Notes: generated by a model from the sequence alone, not told the origin. Positions 12,535 to 23,760 are shown, counted from the first letter of the stretch. The stretch: DNA of 64,000 nt from Lateolabrax maculatus (GCA_031216445.1 CM062212.1:4753501-4817500), one strand, 5' to 3'. Program-made: numbers and translations.

Positions 12535-12745
12535 AGTGGCCTAATTCTCTGGCTATAGTTTGGAAAGCAGCTCTATTAATCTGTCTGGTAGGGCCATCAA
12601 TCATCAGAGCTGCTGTACGCCCGTTCATACTGGAGCTGCTCAGGTCAGCCCTGCAGCCCCAACAACATGATGTATTAATTACTTAAGTGTACCAGGAAAC
12701 TTCTCTGATGCTTCCTCTCACCCATCAGAGTTTCTCTTAAATTAC
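12535..12745. promoter_or_regulatory. Candidate conserved non-coding element
   Basis: The block is repeat-free. It holds CTCTATTAATCTGTCTGG, the TALE-like CCATCAATCATCAGAG, and GTATTAATTACTTAAG (homeodomain-like). It lies between a family A copy and a TG array, so its low repeat content stands out. The call is by texture only. Confidence 0.25.
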
Positions 12746-12759
12746 TTGATATTAAAGAT

Positions 12760-12760
<1 letters not shown>

Positions 12761-12790
<30 letters not shown>
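12761..12790 (+). repeat. (GT)n microsatellite
   Basis: An uninterrupted GT array at the upstream edge of family B copy 2. Confidence 0.9.
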
Positions 12791-12792
<2 letters not shown>

Positions 12793-13030
12793 ACCTGTAT
12801 TTCTTTCATAGTGAGGACCTGAAGGTTTTTAACTTACAAAATGAGGACATTTCAGCAGGGAGGGACAAAGACTTGGTTTTAAGGTTTAGGTTAGAATTAA
12901 GTTTAGGTTAGGCTTAGGGTAAGGGTTGGGGTCCGGTATTTTATATGTGATGGTTGAGGTTGGGGTAAGAGGCTGGAGAATGCATTATGTCAATGAAGGG
13001 TCCTCAGAAGTATAGAAGTAAAAGGCAAGG
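12791..13030 (+). repeat. Family B repeat, copy 2 (telomere-like block between TG arrays)
   Basis: The order is: GTGAGGACCTGAAGG, GAGGACATTT, then GGTTTAGGTTAG/GGCTTAGGGTAAGGG telomere-like words. GAATGCATTATGTCAATGA, GGTCCTCA and a TG array follow. The arrangement matches 3818-4058 in the same orientation. Confidence 0.6.
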
Positions 13031-13031
<1 letters not shown>

Positions 13032-13081
<50 letters not shown>

Positions 13082-13084
13082 TGT
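13032..13084 (+). repeat. (TG)n microsatellite
   Basis: A TG array of about 26 units with one A substitution near its 3' end. Confidence 0.9.
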
Positions 13085-13226
13085 ATTTTTGGGCCTTTAT
13101 TTACTGTTTTCTTGTTCTATCTGTAATTATTCTTCACATTTCCCTTTTTACTTTAAATTGTATCAGTTGTGTTCATTTTTATTATTACTTTACATTTTCA
13201 TTTATTATGTAAATTAAGTGAAATTA

Positions 13227-13658
13227 TGTCAAACAAGCGTTCTTTTTGTTATAGACTCGTGGTTTTTGGACTTTTTGTGTTTGTTCATTTTTTTCTTGTG
13301 TTCACTTTGTGTGCCTCTTGTGTTTTCGTGGCCCTGTTCTTTCTAGTTTTCCCCTGCACACCTGTCTTGTGTTTGGTCTCGTTGGCTCTGCCCTTGTGTT
13401 TCCCTCCTTTTTCCATCGCCTTCCTGCCCCAGCTACATCTTGTTCTTGTGATTGGTTGTCTGTGTGTATAGGTGTACCTGTGCTTCTTTTGTTCTTTGTG
13501 TGGTCGTGTGTCTGTCCTTGTGAATTCCCTGAGTTTGTACCTGCCTGCACATCGTAAGTTCTGTTCAATAAACACCTCTGGACAGTTATCCTGCTTCCTG
13601 CCTCTGCTGTATCTGCGTTCAGTCCTTCCCTAGTATTCCTCGTAATTCAACCATGAAA
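13227..13658 (+). mobile_element. Putative solo LTR of a fish LTR retrotransposon
   Basis: The segment starts TGTCA and ends TGAAA, one base away from the inverted TGACA expected of an LTR. It is T-rich on the plus strand. It has a TATA-like GTGTATAGG near 13464 and a clear AATAAA at 13567-13572, about 85 bases before the 3' border, in the usual order of promoter then polyadenylation signal. No internal region follows, so it would be a solo LTR. I see no clean target-site duplication, so the borders are provisional. A LINE 3' end is an alternative. Confidence 0.45.
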
Positions 13659-13721
13659 CTTTTTCTCAATTTCCGCATGTTTGGGTCTGATAGTGTTTTC
13701 TGTACTTTTGAAAATAGTCTT

Positions 13722-13814
13722 AGGTACAATTAATCTGCCAATGATTTTTCTCGCTTGATTGCTTCACCGCTTAATCAAATTTTCCCTCTACAATTTCCAA
13801 GAGCCCACAGACCA

Positions 13815-13855
<41 letters not shown>

Positions 13856-13962
13856 AAAGTGGAACCAGTCTTTAAATTTTGACTTAATTTAATTTAAAAA
13901 TTAATTGATTATGAAAATTGTTGTTGGTTATTTTCTGTCAATCCACTAATGGATTATTTAAC
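13722..13962 (+). mobile_element. Family A interspersed repeat, copy 3, with internal CA array
   Basis: The left end holds TTAATCTGCCAATGATTTTT and TTTCCAAGAGCCCACAG. The right end holds GTGGAACCAG, TTGATTATGAAAATTGTTG and TTTTCTGTCAATCCACTAAT. A CA array (13819-13850) sits between them just before the GGAACCAG block, the same place as the array in copy 1. Confidence 0.55.
13819..13850 (+). repeat. (AC)n microsatellite inside family A copy 3
   Basis: An uninterrupted AC array of 16 units followed by an A run. Confidence 0.9.
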
Positions 13963-15504
13963 CCAACATACTCCAAACTATACTTTTCAATGTCAAAGTT
14001 TCCTGAAGCTGCACACTCAGTCTTCTTAGTGCTGCGTCTAAACTTCCAAGTACTGCTCTTGTTTCATTTTACATCCAAGGACAAGGTGAATTAGAGTTTT
14101 TTTAAATGGCCAAAATGTTTCACACGAAAAGAAAAATCACGCAGAAAGTCATTTGAAAGATGAAAATTACTCAAAGATAAAATATCACTTCAACTGTAAC
14201 AAAAAGGAATAAAACTGGTTTTATGTCATAAAATCACAAATTTCACCATCATGAAGGAAGTGAGGAAGGTGGATGTGTTCACACACTTCCATGCATGCAC
14301 ATCCATCACAGCAGCAGCCATCAAAACGACTGACTATACTGTGTTTATTTTACATTTCAAATCCAGTCAATCTCATGTAAAGTCTATTGTAGTGGCAGTT
14401 TTGTGGATTTGAGGAAATAATTTAGTATAATCTGTCTGCAGTGAGACAGAAATGGTTTTAGGATGGTATTTTGAACAGAAAGGAAATAGTTCTGATCCAT
14501 CATGTCTGGCACCCGTTGTATCTATCTGAACTATAATGTCCTCTAGCAATGCAGGCACACATTGGTTTCAGCGGTCCGGAGAGGGCAAACATGCTGGAGG
14601 GGACAGTGCCATCAATCAGCACATAATCTGAAAAGGCACACTGTCAATGACAAAAGAGAAATAAACAACTCAGGATAATATAGCAAATACGCTTCAATAA
14701 ACTGGAACAACAGCAGGACTGTGCGATGAATCTGTTTAGCTCATTTTTCAACAATTGCACCACATATGAAACATTAGTGGACGCCTTTGGTGCAAAAAGC
14801 AGTTAGTGAACAAGTAATTGTCACCCAAAAGACACGTGAGTGGCAGAAAAAGAAAGTCAGAGAGGTCGTAAGGACAAAGAAAATGGAAAAATTAAGCTAA
14901 ACTAACCTGAGGGGACATGCAACCTTCAACAGTTCTATTTTAAAGAGACAGCAGCTGCTGCTGTTTACTCATTACTGAGGACGTGACTGCCATTCACATG
15001 CTCTTTACATGTGGACGCACATGTAAACAACACATGATACAACCATTTCTCCTACAAGTCACCTTTTTATGTACAACTATTACCTGCCACATCCTATATG
15101 TTTGGGAGAAAATGCAATATCTCCCAAACTTTTAGTGTCAGCAAAATGTTTACTGCCAACATTTTATATCTGTTTTTTTCCACACTGCACAACTCTTCTC
15201 CTTACTATGCTGCATAAAGCCACGTGTTCAATTTTGATGAACTTAAGCCAGAGTTATGCTTGACGCAAGGGGTTAATGGCAGTCCCACAGTAGACTCTTG
15301 GGTTTAACCAGCACAACACTAGACGGATGCATCGCACATGATCAGGCCATATCCTGTTGTAATTATAGTCACGCCATAACTTTTTAATGCACAACCATAA
15401 AAATCAACCTTTTTACTGAAGCTCCCGCTGTCAGCACCTCGCTGTGTTGGAAACTGTTGCCCGATATGTCCAACAACAGCACTTTGTGAAATAATCAGAA
15501 ATGT

Positions 15505-15508
<4 letters not shown>
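13963..15508. other. Non-coding sequence without clear features
   Basis: Ordinary A+T-rich sequence with small incidental frames at 14373-14558 (minus) and 15069-15263 (plus). Confidence 0.45.

Positions 15509-15535
<27 letters not shown>
15509..15535 (+). repeat. (GT)n microsatellite
   Basis: An uninterrupted GT array of about 13 units. Confidence 0.9.
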
Positions 15536-16034
15536 CAAAATCATCGAGGTAGATTCTCTGGCTTTTCAGAGCTTTCAACACATCTTACTTCCTCAGCAAA
15601 TGGGGCTGGCTCCAGTTTGGAACTTTGGTAATGTGAAATTAATGTGATAAATTTGAATTACTTTCTTCCACGAAGGGATTATCTGATACTGCAGTGATAT
15701 TAGCTAACAGTTAATTTAGGCAAATAAAACCACTTTGGATAAAAGCAGGATTAAAAGTTTGGTTGTTGGAGAAATTAAAGAATCAAAGAAATTCAAGTTG
15801 AGGTGAAAAATTGAGAAGTGAATTAAGAAAAACTTTTTGCTGAAAATGAAAACTTCACTCCCAGAGGAGAACCTCATTTCATGAGTTGAAAATTGAACTT
15901 GCAAGTTGGATTAAGCTGGCACTGCCGCTCAATTCACAAACTTTTATGAGAGTAGGATGTGTTTGTGCCTCTTAGGTAACATTGCATTGCAATGAGCAAA
16001 ACATATTACCTGAGTGAGATTGTCTTATCTTCAT
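15536..16034. other. A+T-rich non-coding sequence
   Basis: Nothing recognisable. Confidence 0.45.
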
Positions 16035-16400
16035 ATTTAAAGCAACAAGGGTGCAAGAGAATTATGCACAAATGTTCTCATATCTGGAAGCTGCCCAGTA
16101 CAACCAGCCTCAAACTGCTGGCCACTGAGCAGCTCTGCTGAGGTGGGGATTAAATGTCCTGCATGAATGCACACTGATATTGCAGAAATGTGAAGGAAGT
16201 GACCAATTTCCCCACTCAGCTTTTCCCAACTAGAGAGAATTTGAACAAGTGACTTTGCAGGTCTTAAGATCACGTCTGAGCTGCAGATCACCGCTCCTAA
16301 TTATCAGTCTGCAATCTATCCTCTCAAGCAGGTGTTGGAACCAGCTTGGATTCAGCGGAGCAAGTGAATAAAGATGGTGTCCATCTAAAGCTTTCCACTG
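16035..16400. promoter_or_regulatory. Candidate conserved non-coding element
   Basis: The block is repeat-free with balanced composition and an 84-codon open minus-strand frame that has no domain. It contains CTCCTAATTATCAGTCTGC near 16293, with a homeodomain core TAATTA. The call rests on texture only. Confidence 0.2.
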
Positions 16401-16999
16401 TGCAGTATTTTCTTCATCTTCCTCTTAAACTGCGCAGGCAAGAGTGGATGTTGACTTTCAGATGTACTGAAGCGTGGAATGAGTATAAAAGAAAGTAATG
16501 ATTTCAGACCAGGGGACAGTTATCTTTAAGCTCCACATCCGGAGGAACTGGTCGCCACACATGCTTTCAGTGGAAAATGTATAAATTAAGATACAGGTGA
16601 AATTTTACATTTGTAATTACTGGCTTTAATTTAGGCCACAGCCTGTGTCAGAATATAATAGACATGGATTTATTCAACATTTTTTCATTTTTAAAAGTGT
16701 TTCTCTTCTCTATCCTGCCTTACAAAATCACTGTGAAACAAAAGTTTCTTCACAAAACGTTGCTCTTCTACTTCAACACATTTGGTGTTTGTATACATCA
16801 ATCTATGCAAATTGTGTCCCAAAAGAATACTATGTACCCAAATAACCTCCCTCCATCGCCAGGTCCAGGCACACTGAGCTTAAGACTAATCTAATAAAAG
16901 CTGACTTTGTCATTAAACAATAATCAAATACCTTTCCAGCCAGTGCCTCCAAATGATTTAAGTCTCTAGAAATTGGAAGAGATATATCCTTGGCAGAGT
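16401..16999. other. Non-coding sequence without clear features
   Basis: Two overlapping small open frames (16645-16894) show no domain. Nothing else is seen. Confidence 0.45.
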
Positions 17000-17260
17000 C
17001 TCCTATCTCAAATTTGCAAGTTTGGTTGGCAGCTGTGACTGTGCGGTGATAGCAGTCATTCTGAAAGTGATCCTGCTGTGCAAACTCTTCGAGGTTGTGG
17101 ACCTTTTAGAAAAGGAATTTATTTGTGCGACACTGATTGTGAAATTGACATTGCCAAGTGCTGCAAGCTCCTTATCAGCATCAACACAATGTGGAGTTTT
17201 CTTACATGACAACTGGGTCTCCTGCCAAATTATAATGTTTGTGTTGGCTTTCCATTGTTT
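17000..17260. promoter_or_regulatory. Candidate conserved element, open on both strands
   Basis: A plus-strand frame (from 17022) and a minus-strand frame (17003-17212) stay open across the same 200 bases, in a window where stops are frequent. The sequence is repeat-free and balanced in composition. Neither peptide has a domain I know. The plus-strand frame later runs into a T run (17278-17295) and is probably not coding as a whole. It could be a conserved non-coding element or an unrecognised exon. Confidence 0.25.
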
Positions 17261-17277
17261 AAAGATTTCTTTGGGCT

Positions 17278-17295
17278 TTTTTTTTTTTTTTTTTT
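17278..17295 (+). repeat. Poly(T) run
   Basis: Eighteen T in a row. It could be the reverse-strand A tail of a retroposon, but I recognise no element next to it. Confidence 0.8.
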
Positions 17296-19265
17296 ACCTT
17301 TTAGAAAAATATTTAGCTTATCAAAAGTTAAGTTATGTATATTATCATCTCTCCTCTACTTTTTCATTCATCGCTCACTTTAAACCATGCGTCTTGGCTT
17401 CTGTCCATCAGTTCAAAATCTAAAGTCACAGTCAGTCTAGAATTGGAAAGGGAAACTTAATTGCTTTATGTGATAAAAGGAAATGTGACAAAAAATAACG
17501 TGAGTAGGGCCATGTTTTCTACCTGTGGAGTGGACTGCTCTGATCAATATTTTTATAGTAACACTGGATTGTATCACTATTTGTAAAGCAGAAGGTGTCA
17601 CTCGTAGTCTTGAACCCATAGAGAAGTTTTCATAGAACCCAGTGGAGCATTTAGCTGCTAAAGAACCAGATATCACATGATGTGTATTTAATACCAGTGA
17701 TACTGAATTTTAAAAGATGTACACCTTGGTGAATGATTTTTCATATTTTCATTTACTGTCAAATCTAGTACATGTATTACAGGGGTATAAATGTGGTTCT
17801 GGCATAAGTAAGTATTGATTACACCTTGTTCACACAGTAGTGGTGCACTGTGGGAGCTCTGTCAGGTGTCACTGCTAACTTTCCCAAAGCACAGCATGGG
17901 GTCTGTACACGTGTGTGTGTATGTGTTTCCACGTCTACTGTGGAGCACACAATGATTTTCCCGTGAATGGCAGTGGAAGGTAGAATTAAGAATTAATGGT
18001 TAAAGGTAAAAACAGAACTTGTTCAATCTCTGTTTTGACACTTTCTCAATTTCTTTCTCAACTCTTTCAAGTTTACGTATTCGAGGACAGATGAGGACCG
18101 AATCATCCCTGGCTGACACCGGAATGTTTTTCAAGTACAACAAAAAGCAGAGACACAATTATAATGTGACAATGATGATTTGTTTAAACAGAGCTATGAA
18201 GGATCTCTGAGCACCAGTGTCTGCAAGTACGGTACCCCTACATCTTTGTTGTTATTTGTTCCGAGTCTGCTGCTGACTTTACATCACGACCCTGATATAC
18301 TGTCCCAGCCGTACATGCGCTTTTTATCTTGCGGATGCCTATTGTCAACTTCTGAGGACACACAACAGACACTCCATAGGCTCCCGGGATACGTTGATCT
18401 GTTTAAACAAAGAAAAGGGATCTGTCTGTTGACTAATCCACTAAATTTAAATTTGGTGAAAGTGTTTATTTATTCCTGTTTTCCACATTTAGGTGCACTT
18501 TTTAATGTGGCCCTATGAAAATCACTTAGATCCATTAAATAAGCTATTTTCTGCACAGACCAAAGATTTTCTAAGTCAGTGTCAACTGCAGAAAGATAAA
18601 AGTAGCCTTTAAAATGAGACGCATATTTTATGGGTTATCCCCTCAGGAATAAATCTTATAAAAGATTTGAACCCCATCCTAAAACATGCTGTTCTTTGCA
18701 AAACTACAAACTACCCAAGTGTGTTTTTTCTTTAAATTAACTGTGTATATTGATTAAAGGCACACTGTTTGATGTATGCTTGTCTTTACAATGTTTCTGT
18801 AACTAAAGCATTTAAATCACATGGTATCTAGACAAGGCATCTAGAAGGGTATACTGTGCACATTCTGCAGAAATTGATAAAAACATAAACTTGACATTGA
18901 TTTTTGCTTCCTTACAAGCCAAGCTAAGAACGATGGACATCAAATACAAGACTTTCAAATTGTGTCCTCAAACAGGCCCTCGATTTCAGCAATGGGGAAT
19001 CCCTGTTAGGCAGAGTAAAGCTTTATATGGAGCTCAGATTGAGTCCACTTCCTTTGTTTCCCATTAAATAAATGACTGTGTTTAGTGCCTGTGCTGCTAT
19101 GTAGACAGCACCACAGATGACTGGAAGATGAGAAGTCAAATTATCTGTTCCAGTGTTGAGGCTGATTAAAACAGGCGCCTAGATCTGTCAAAGTCAAGAC
19201 TGATACCAGAACTCACAATATCATCTACCGTGTCACAATGTATTTTAGTGTCTGTCTCGTCTCAG
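17296..19265. other. Non-coding sequence without clear features
   Basis: A+T-rich sequence. Small frames at 18019-18210 and 18180-18518 have no domain. No repeat family is recognised. Confidence 0.45.
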
Positions 19266-20010
19266 TCAGCCCATGTTTCCAACGTTAGTGCGCAAGCCAA
19301 CTTCTCTGTCAAGCTTTAGTATATTCTGTACAATAAAGCTCAAACCATACACACCCATTACTAAGATTGTTCGGATGAAAATCCCTCTCTGAAATACTCT
19401 GAAACAGAGTTCTGGGAACTCATTTCCTGAGAAATTTCTCAAATATTTGGGACCTACTGTGACCATGGCTACCCTGATAATCAAACAGAATAGCAGCTTG
19501 ACATAATGTCCATATTGTATTTGCCAATTTCTTGTTGGGAGTGGGGGTTATATATTTTTTTGTTTGCTTTAACCGATAAGTAATACGTGAGAGCGGTTTT
19601 TAGGAGCAGTTAACTTAATGTTTTTCCCAAAGATCAAAGAAATATGTTGATTTATGAGTTGTAATTTTTCTAAATGGACTTGAAACACCATGTACAGCTG
19701 TGTCGATCTCATCCAGGCTTGTTACCATTTTTGTAACCAATTTGCGGTCATTATTTTGAAGGAAAATATCGTCACCATTTTTAATTCCTTGATCCTACAA
19801 AGATCTGACTGGCCGATTGTTTCTCCAGCTGACAGAAACAGCCATCAGTGGGCACCAACAGGAGACCTATTTAAATAGCTGAACAAATCTGAGATGTGTG
19901 CCACAATTCAGAGTGGCTGGAACCAGGCTACACCAATCAGTCTAAGGAGGGGACGAGTGACTGATCCTTGATAATGATGCTAATTACTTCAAATATACTG
20001 CGTTTTTTTT
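19266..20010. promoter_or_regulatory. Weak candidate regulatory stretch
   Basis: The sequence is repeat-free. It includes CCCTGATAATCAAACAG near 19470, a CTATTTAAATAGCTG palindrome near 19866, and TGATAATGATGCTAATTACT near 19970. A 72-codon minus-strand frame (19266-19484) has no domain. The boundaries are arbitrary. Confidence 0.15.
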
Positions 20011-20048
20011 AAATGATTAATGAGGTGTCGTTTGTCTTTGCTTTAATG

Positions 20049-20130
20049 TTTCCATCCATCCATTTTTCATACCTCTTTATCCTCTTCAGGGTCACGGGAA
20101 TAGGAGCTTACCCCAGAGGGTAAAACAGAT
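20049..20130 (+). mobile_element. Fragment of a ubiquitous teleost interspersed repeat
   Basis: The wording is CCATCCATCCATTTTTCATA, then CCTCTTTATCCTCTTCAGGG, then TCACGGG and TACCCCAGAGGG. It matches the start of a repeat seen throughout teleost genomes (CATCCATTTTCTATACCGCT and so on). Only about 80 bases remain. Confidence 0.5.
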
Positions 20131-20429
20131 ACTTTATTCAAAGGCAGGAATCTGAATGAAAAATTATATTAAATAGAAAAAAAAACACATTACTTGCTGT
20201 CATTTCATGGCAATATTTCGAACACTGCTTGGTTTATTAAGCGCTATTATTGTGAACGTCGTAAGAGCTCCGTGCGCCAACCAGAATGACGTTGAAGGCA
20301 TCTTATCCATCTGGGAGGGAGACGCATTAACCTTAAACTGATATTTAAATGTCAAGACAGTATGTGTGTGTGTACGACGAGCATATAGAGAATGTAACTC
20401 AATAGAGGCCTACCCTTTCCAGATGCATA

Positions 20430-20570
20430 TTATATCACATTATGCAGTCAGAGATGACTGATTGCTGGGGCCAGTGTTTTCATCAATTAGTCCCAATTAC
20501 CAAACAGCTCCAGTAGCACACGACCTCAACCTTCTCAATTGTTAAGCGATGTTGTGTGTCTCACAGCTGA
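20430..20570. promoter_or_regulatory. Candidate conserved non-coding element
   Basis: The stretch TTTTCATCAATTAGTCCCAA then TTACCAAACAGCTCC holds two homeodomain cores within a few bases and sits in repeat-free sequence. The call rests on texture only. Confidence 0.2.
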
Positions 20571-21578
20571 GGACGAGATTAATTTATTAAAGTCTTAATG
20601 TTGGACCTTAATGTTTTAAGTTCTATTGCTTCAAATTCAGTCAGGCCCTCTCTGGTTGAAGGTTTCATGTCCAGCATGTGGTAGGTCTGATCACAGCCAA
20701 CAGTGATGTCACAGTGTCCTGGAGTACACGTCTTCATCACTGTAGCAAGGGAAGAGGTTAAACAACTGGAGGTCATCAAAAACAAGATTTTTAGCCACTG
20801 TTAAGTTGCTCCTGTCTCTATTTCATAGTCAGCCAGAGAGCACTGACAAGTTATTTTTCAACTGTAAAATGTCCCACTCCATGCATATCAGTCTGGCTAC
20901 AAAGTTAAGTTCACTCATAGCGGCCAACTTGTCAGTGTGACATGAAATCCCATTTAGACTTGAGGCAGCAGCAATTTTTCAAGTGCGCATTTGGTAAAAG
21001 CCTGTAGCAGCATCTCCCGTCATCCTGTTGTGTCACCCAACCCATGCGCTGCACAAACACAGTGATACAGATAGTAGACAAAACAGACCACTTCCACAGA
21101 GTCATTCCACCTGCTTATCTAAACATCTTATCTTGTAAAAGAATGTCATTTAGGATTCTGTCATTACAGGACAGGGTCTGAGTGCAGTTGGGATTGATAT
21201 CTTATCTTTTCCAAGGGTAAAATGTCAGATCTTGCCGAAATCTCGTAAGTTTAGAAAATCCTAAATTACTTCTCTAAAAATAGGACACTATCGAGGACAT
21301 GGTAACTGCCGTTGTTTTCAACATCCATTAGAAACACACCCATGCTGAGATCTCAAGGTTGATGCCTGGAGCAGGTGTAACCACCGTGTGACACACAACA
21401 GCCGCTAATCAGGAGAACTCCATGATGCATACATGAGCTCCTGCTTAAAGTGTTTGTGGCACTGATGATTGGAGTTTATTTTTGTCGAGGCATTCTTGTC
21501 TCTGTGTTTGTCTGTTTGGTCCAAGTTTAGGTGCAAAGATTTAGTTTTACATAGCAGCAAAATCACTAATACAAACAC
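20571..21578. other. Non-coding sequence without clear features
   Basis: Ordinary sequence; small frame at 20579-20785 (minus) without a domain. Confidence 0.45.
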
Positions 21579-21620
21579 TGTGTATGTGTGTGTGTGTGTG
21601 TATATATACACACACACACA
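21579..21620 (+). repeat. Palindromic (TG)n-TATATATA-(CA)n microsatellite
   Basis: A TG array (with one TA step near its start) runs into eight alternating T/A bases and then a CA array. The whole tract is close to a perfect palindrome. Confidence 0.85.
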
Positions 21621-22384
21621 TATCTTTTTCAAGAGAGACAAGTAAGACCAGCAACAATCAAGTGATACAGAGAGCAACGATGAGTACTAAATTCGTCATT
21701 AGTGATAGTGTAACACATTGTGATAGACAGGATTTAAAGGCTTAAGAGATGATGGGGCAGTTTTCAGATAAACTGCAGCATTAAATATATTCGACTGAGA
21801 TGTTGAGAAATAATTCTCTAACATCTTTGGTTACTAAAAGTCTTTTACTGATTGGATTATCTAAAAAATGGATTGTCACAAAACCTTTTTTCCTTGTGTG
21901 TGAAATGTTGACACCTTGGAGATTTGTGTGGCAATACTGCATATCAACCAAATTAAATGTGTATTAATAAATATGTCTAATATAACATCACCTATTACAT
22001 TTAGCCATTATTGAAATGAAATTCTGTAGCCTGTTTTTTTATTTTTCTTTCTTTTTTTTCTGAGCTGGCTGCACTTTGTTGCAGCGAGCAGATGTAGTGT
22101 TAAGAAGCCAGACTGTAGGGACTGCAGTGTCCCATTCATTTAGATGCTAAGAGAGCGTGCTCATTCAGCAAACAGGGCTGTATCAATTTACCGATTGGAA
22201 TCGGTACGCCATAATGGAAAATCTAAGATATTCAAACAGCTTGAATCAGGCGAGGGAATCACAGCTGAAATGACTAAAGCTTCTTTTCACCAGAAAGACT
22301 AACTGTTGTAATACTGGGGACAAGTAAGAAACACTCAAAAATCTCAAGTACTGACCCACACATTTACATTAAAGTTGGAAAACG
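21621..22384. other. Non-coding sequence without clear features
   Basis: A+T-rich sequence with T runs near 22036-22060. Nothing else is seen. Confidence 0.45.
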
Positions 22385-22680
22385 ATAAAGTGATAAAGGT
22401 GTGGCAAAAGACCCTTCGGCAAAACCTGCAGAGCCACAGTGAAATATTCAGCCAGCAGCACTAATCTGGCGACCCATTCTGAGAGCCGGCATGGACTCAC
22501 TGTGGGAGAGAGAGGCTCGCTTCCCCTCAGCAGCTGCAGCCAGCGGTAACACCAGCAACAAAAAGGTATCACAAATGTTCCTCCATGCTTCGCTTGCCAG
22601 CAGCTCTGCATGGGCAGAATCCATTACTAAAGCCAGTGCATTTAGACACACAGCAAGGCATTATTCATAAACAAAGGCTT
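22385..22680. promoter_or_regulatory. Candidate conserved non-coding element
   Basis: This block has higher G+C than its surroundings, no repeats, and two overlapping minus-strand frames (22369-22611, 22448-22651) without recognisable domains. Its 3' part holds GGCATTATTCATAAACAAAG near 22656, with a SOX-like ACAAAG, and CCATTACTAAAGCC near 22621. Confidence 0.25.
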
Positions 22681-22951
22681 GTTGGAGAGGTGATTTCCTC
22701 ACTGAGACACATCTTTCTTGCACATAAATATATAGATTTTTCATATAGATTTCTGTAGGAAACCAGTTGGAAAACAACAGCTAAAGTATTGAATTACATT
22801 GACACTGTATTAGATCACACAAAAGACGGTTTGAAACACGCTGAATCATTGGCTGGTTGAAATGTGTCTCTGGTGAATCTTTGTTTTGCAGTGTGTATGG
22901 AATCTGTGTCAGATCTAATAGACAAAGCAATGACATCAAAGCTCCATATTG

Positions 22952-22954
<3 letters not shown>

Positions 22955-22997
<43 letters not shown>
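22955..22997 (+). repeat. (TG)n microsatellite
   Basis: An uninterrupted TG array of about 21 units. Confidence 0.9.
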
Positions 22998-23000
<3 letters not shown>

Positions 23001-23588
23001 CTTTAACACATTTAGAGCTGTACAAAGAAATAAATCAAGGAAATAGCTACAGCAGATCCTGTCAGTCTTCAGAAGAATCAATATGCTCCCCAATTAGCTT
23101 GCTGGTGATATGTGCTCTGAATATCTGTGTGGGACGACACTTTATTGTTTGTCTGTTTGTGTTATGTAAAGAACGAGTGTCAGATTGTGTGCGTTTTTTC
23201 TCTCGCTGTGTCAACATGTAGGTCTAACTAATTGACTATTGCATTATGCCTAAAATATACAAATTATTAATATTATGTTAATATAATAAGAAAAAGAAGA
23301 TTAATTATTAGAATTACGGCTTAATGATAACTGCTGCTGTATTTTATTTATCTTGAAGTTGAAGAAGGAAATGAAGTAGAATGGAAAAATGTAATGTATG
23401 TAAATGTAGTACAAGGGGAGCATTATGGTGGTAAATTGCAACGTTTATTTTTCATTACTGAAGACAGTCGTAGCAAACTTGAATAAATGTAAGCAAAGGT
23501 ATGGTACAGTACATTTTAAGTATTTTAAACTACTGTCACACCCCACTGACAAGCAGATGGCTAGGAGGTTTGTTTGTCTGCATATTTG
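22998..23588. other. A+T-rich non-coding sequence
   Basis: Nothing recognisable. The stretch at 23240-23300 is very A+T-rich. Confidence 0.45.
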
Positions 23589-23638
23589 TCTGTGTGTGTG
23601 TGTGGGTGTGTGTGTGTGTGAGTGTGTGCGAGTGTGTC
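23589..23638 (+). repeat. Imperfect (TG)n microsatellite
   Basis: A TG array with several GA and GC interruptions. Confidence 0.85.
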
Positions 23639-23639
23639 T

Positions 23640-23760
23640 GCACTTCAGAAGTGTGAGCTCAGCAGGTTACTCCCCGTCTGGCGGGCGGCGCCCAAGGGTT
23701 TGACAAATAGGATCTGGCCCAGTGGTGCTGCTTATTAGCAACATTTGTATGGGACCTCAC
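23640..23760. promoter_or_regulatory. Candidate conserved block between two TG arrays
   Basis: About 120 bases of unique sequence include GGCGGGCGGCGCCC (a local G+C peak), then TTTGACAAATAGGATCTGG and GCTTATTAGCAACATTTG. Microsatellites flank it on both sides. The call rests on texture only. Confidence 0.22.
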
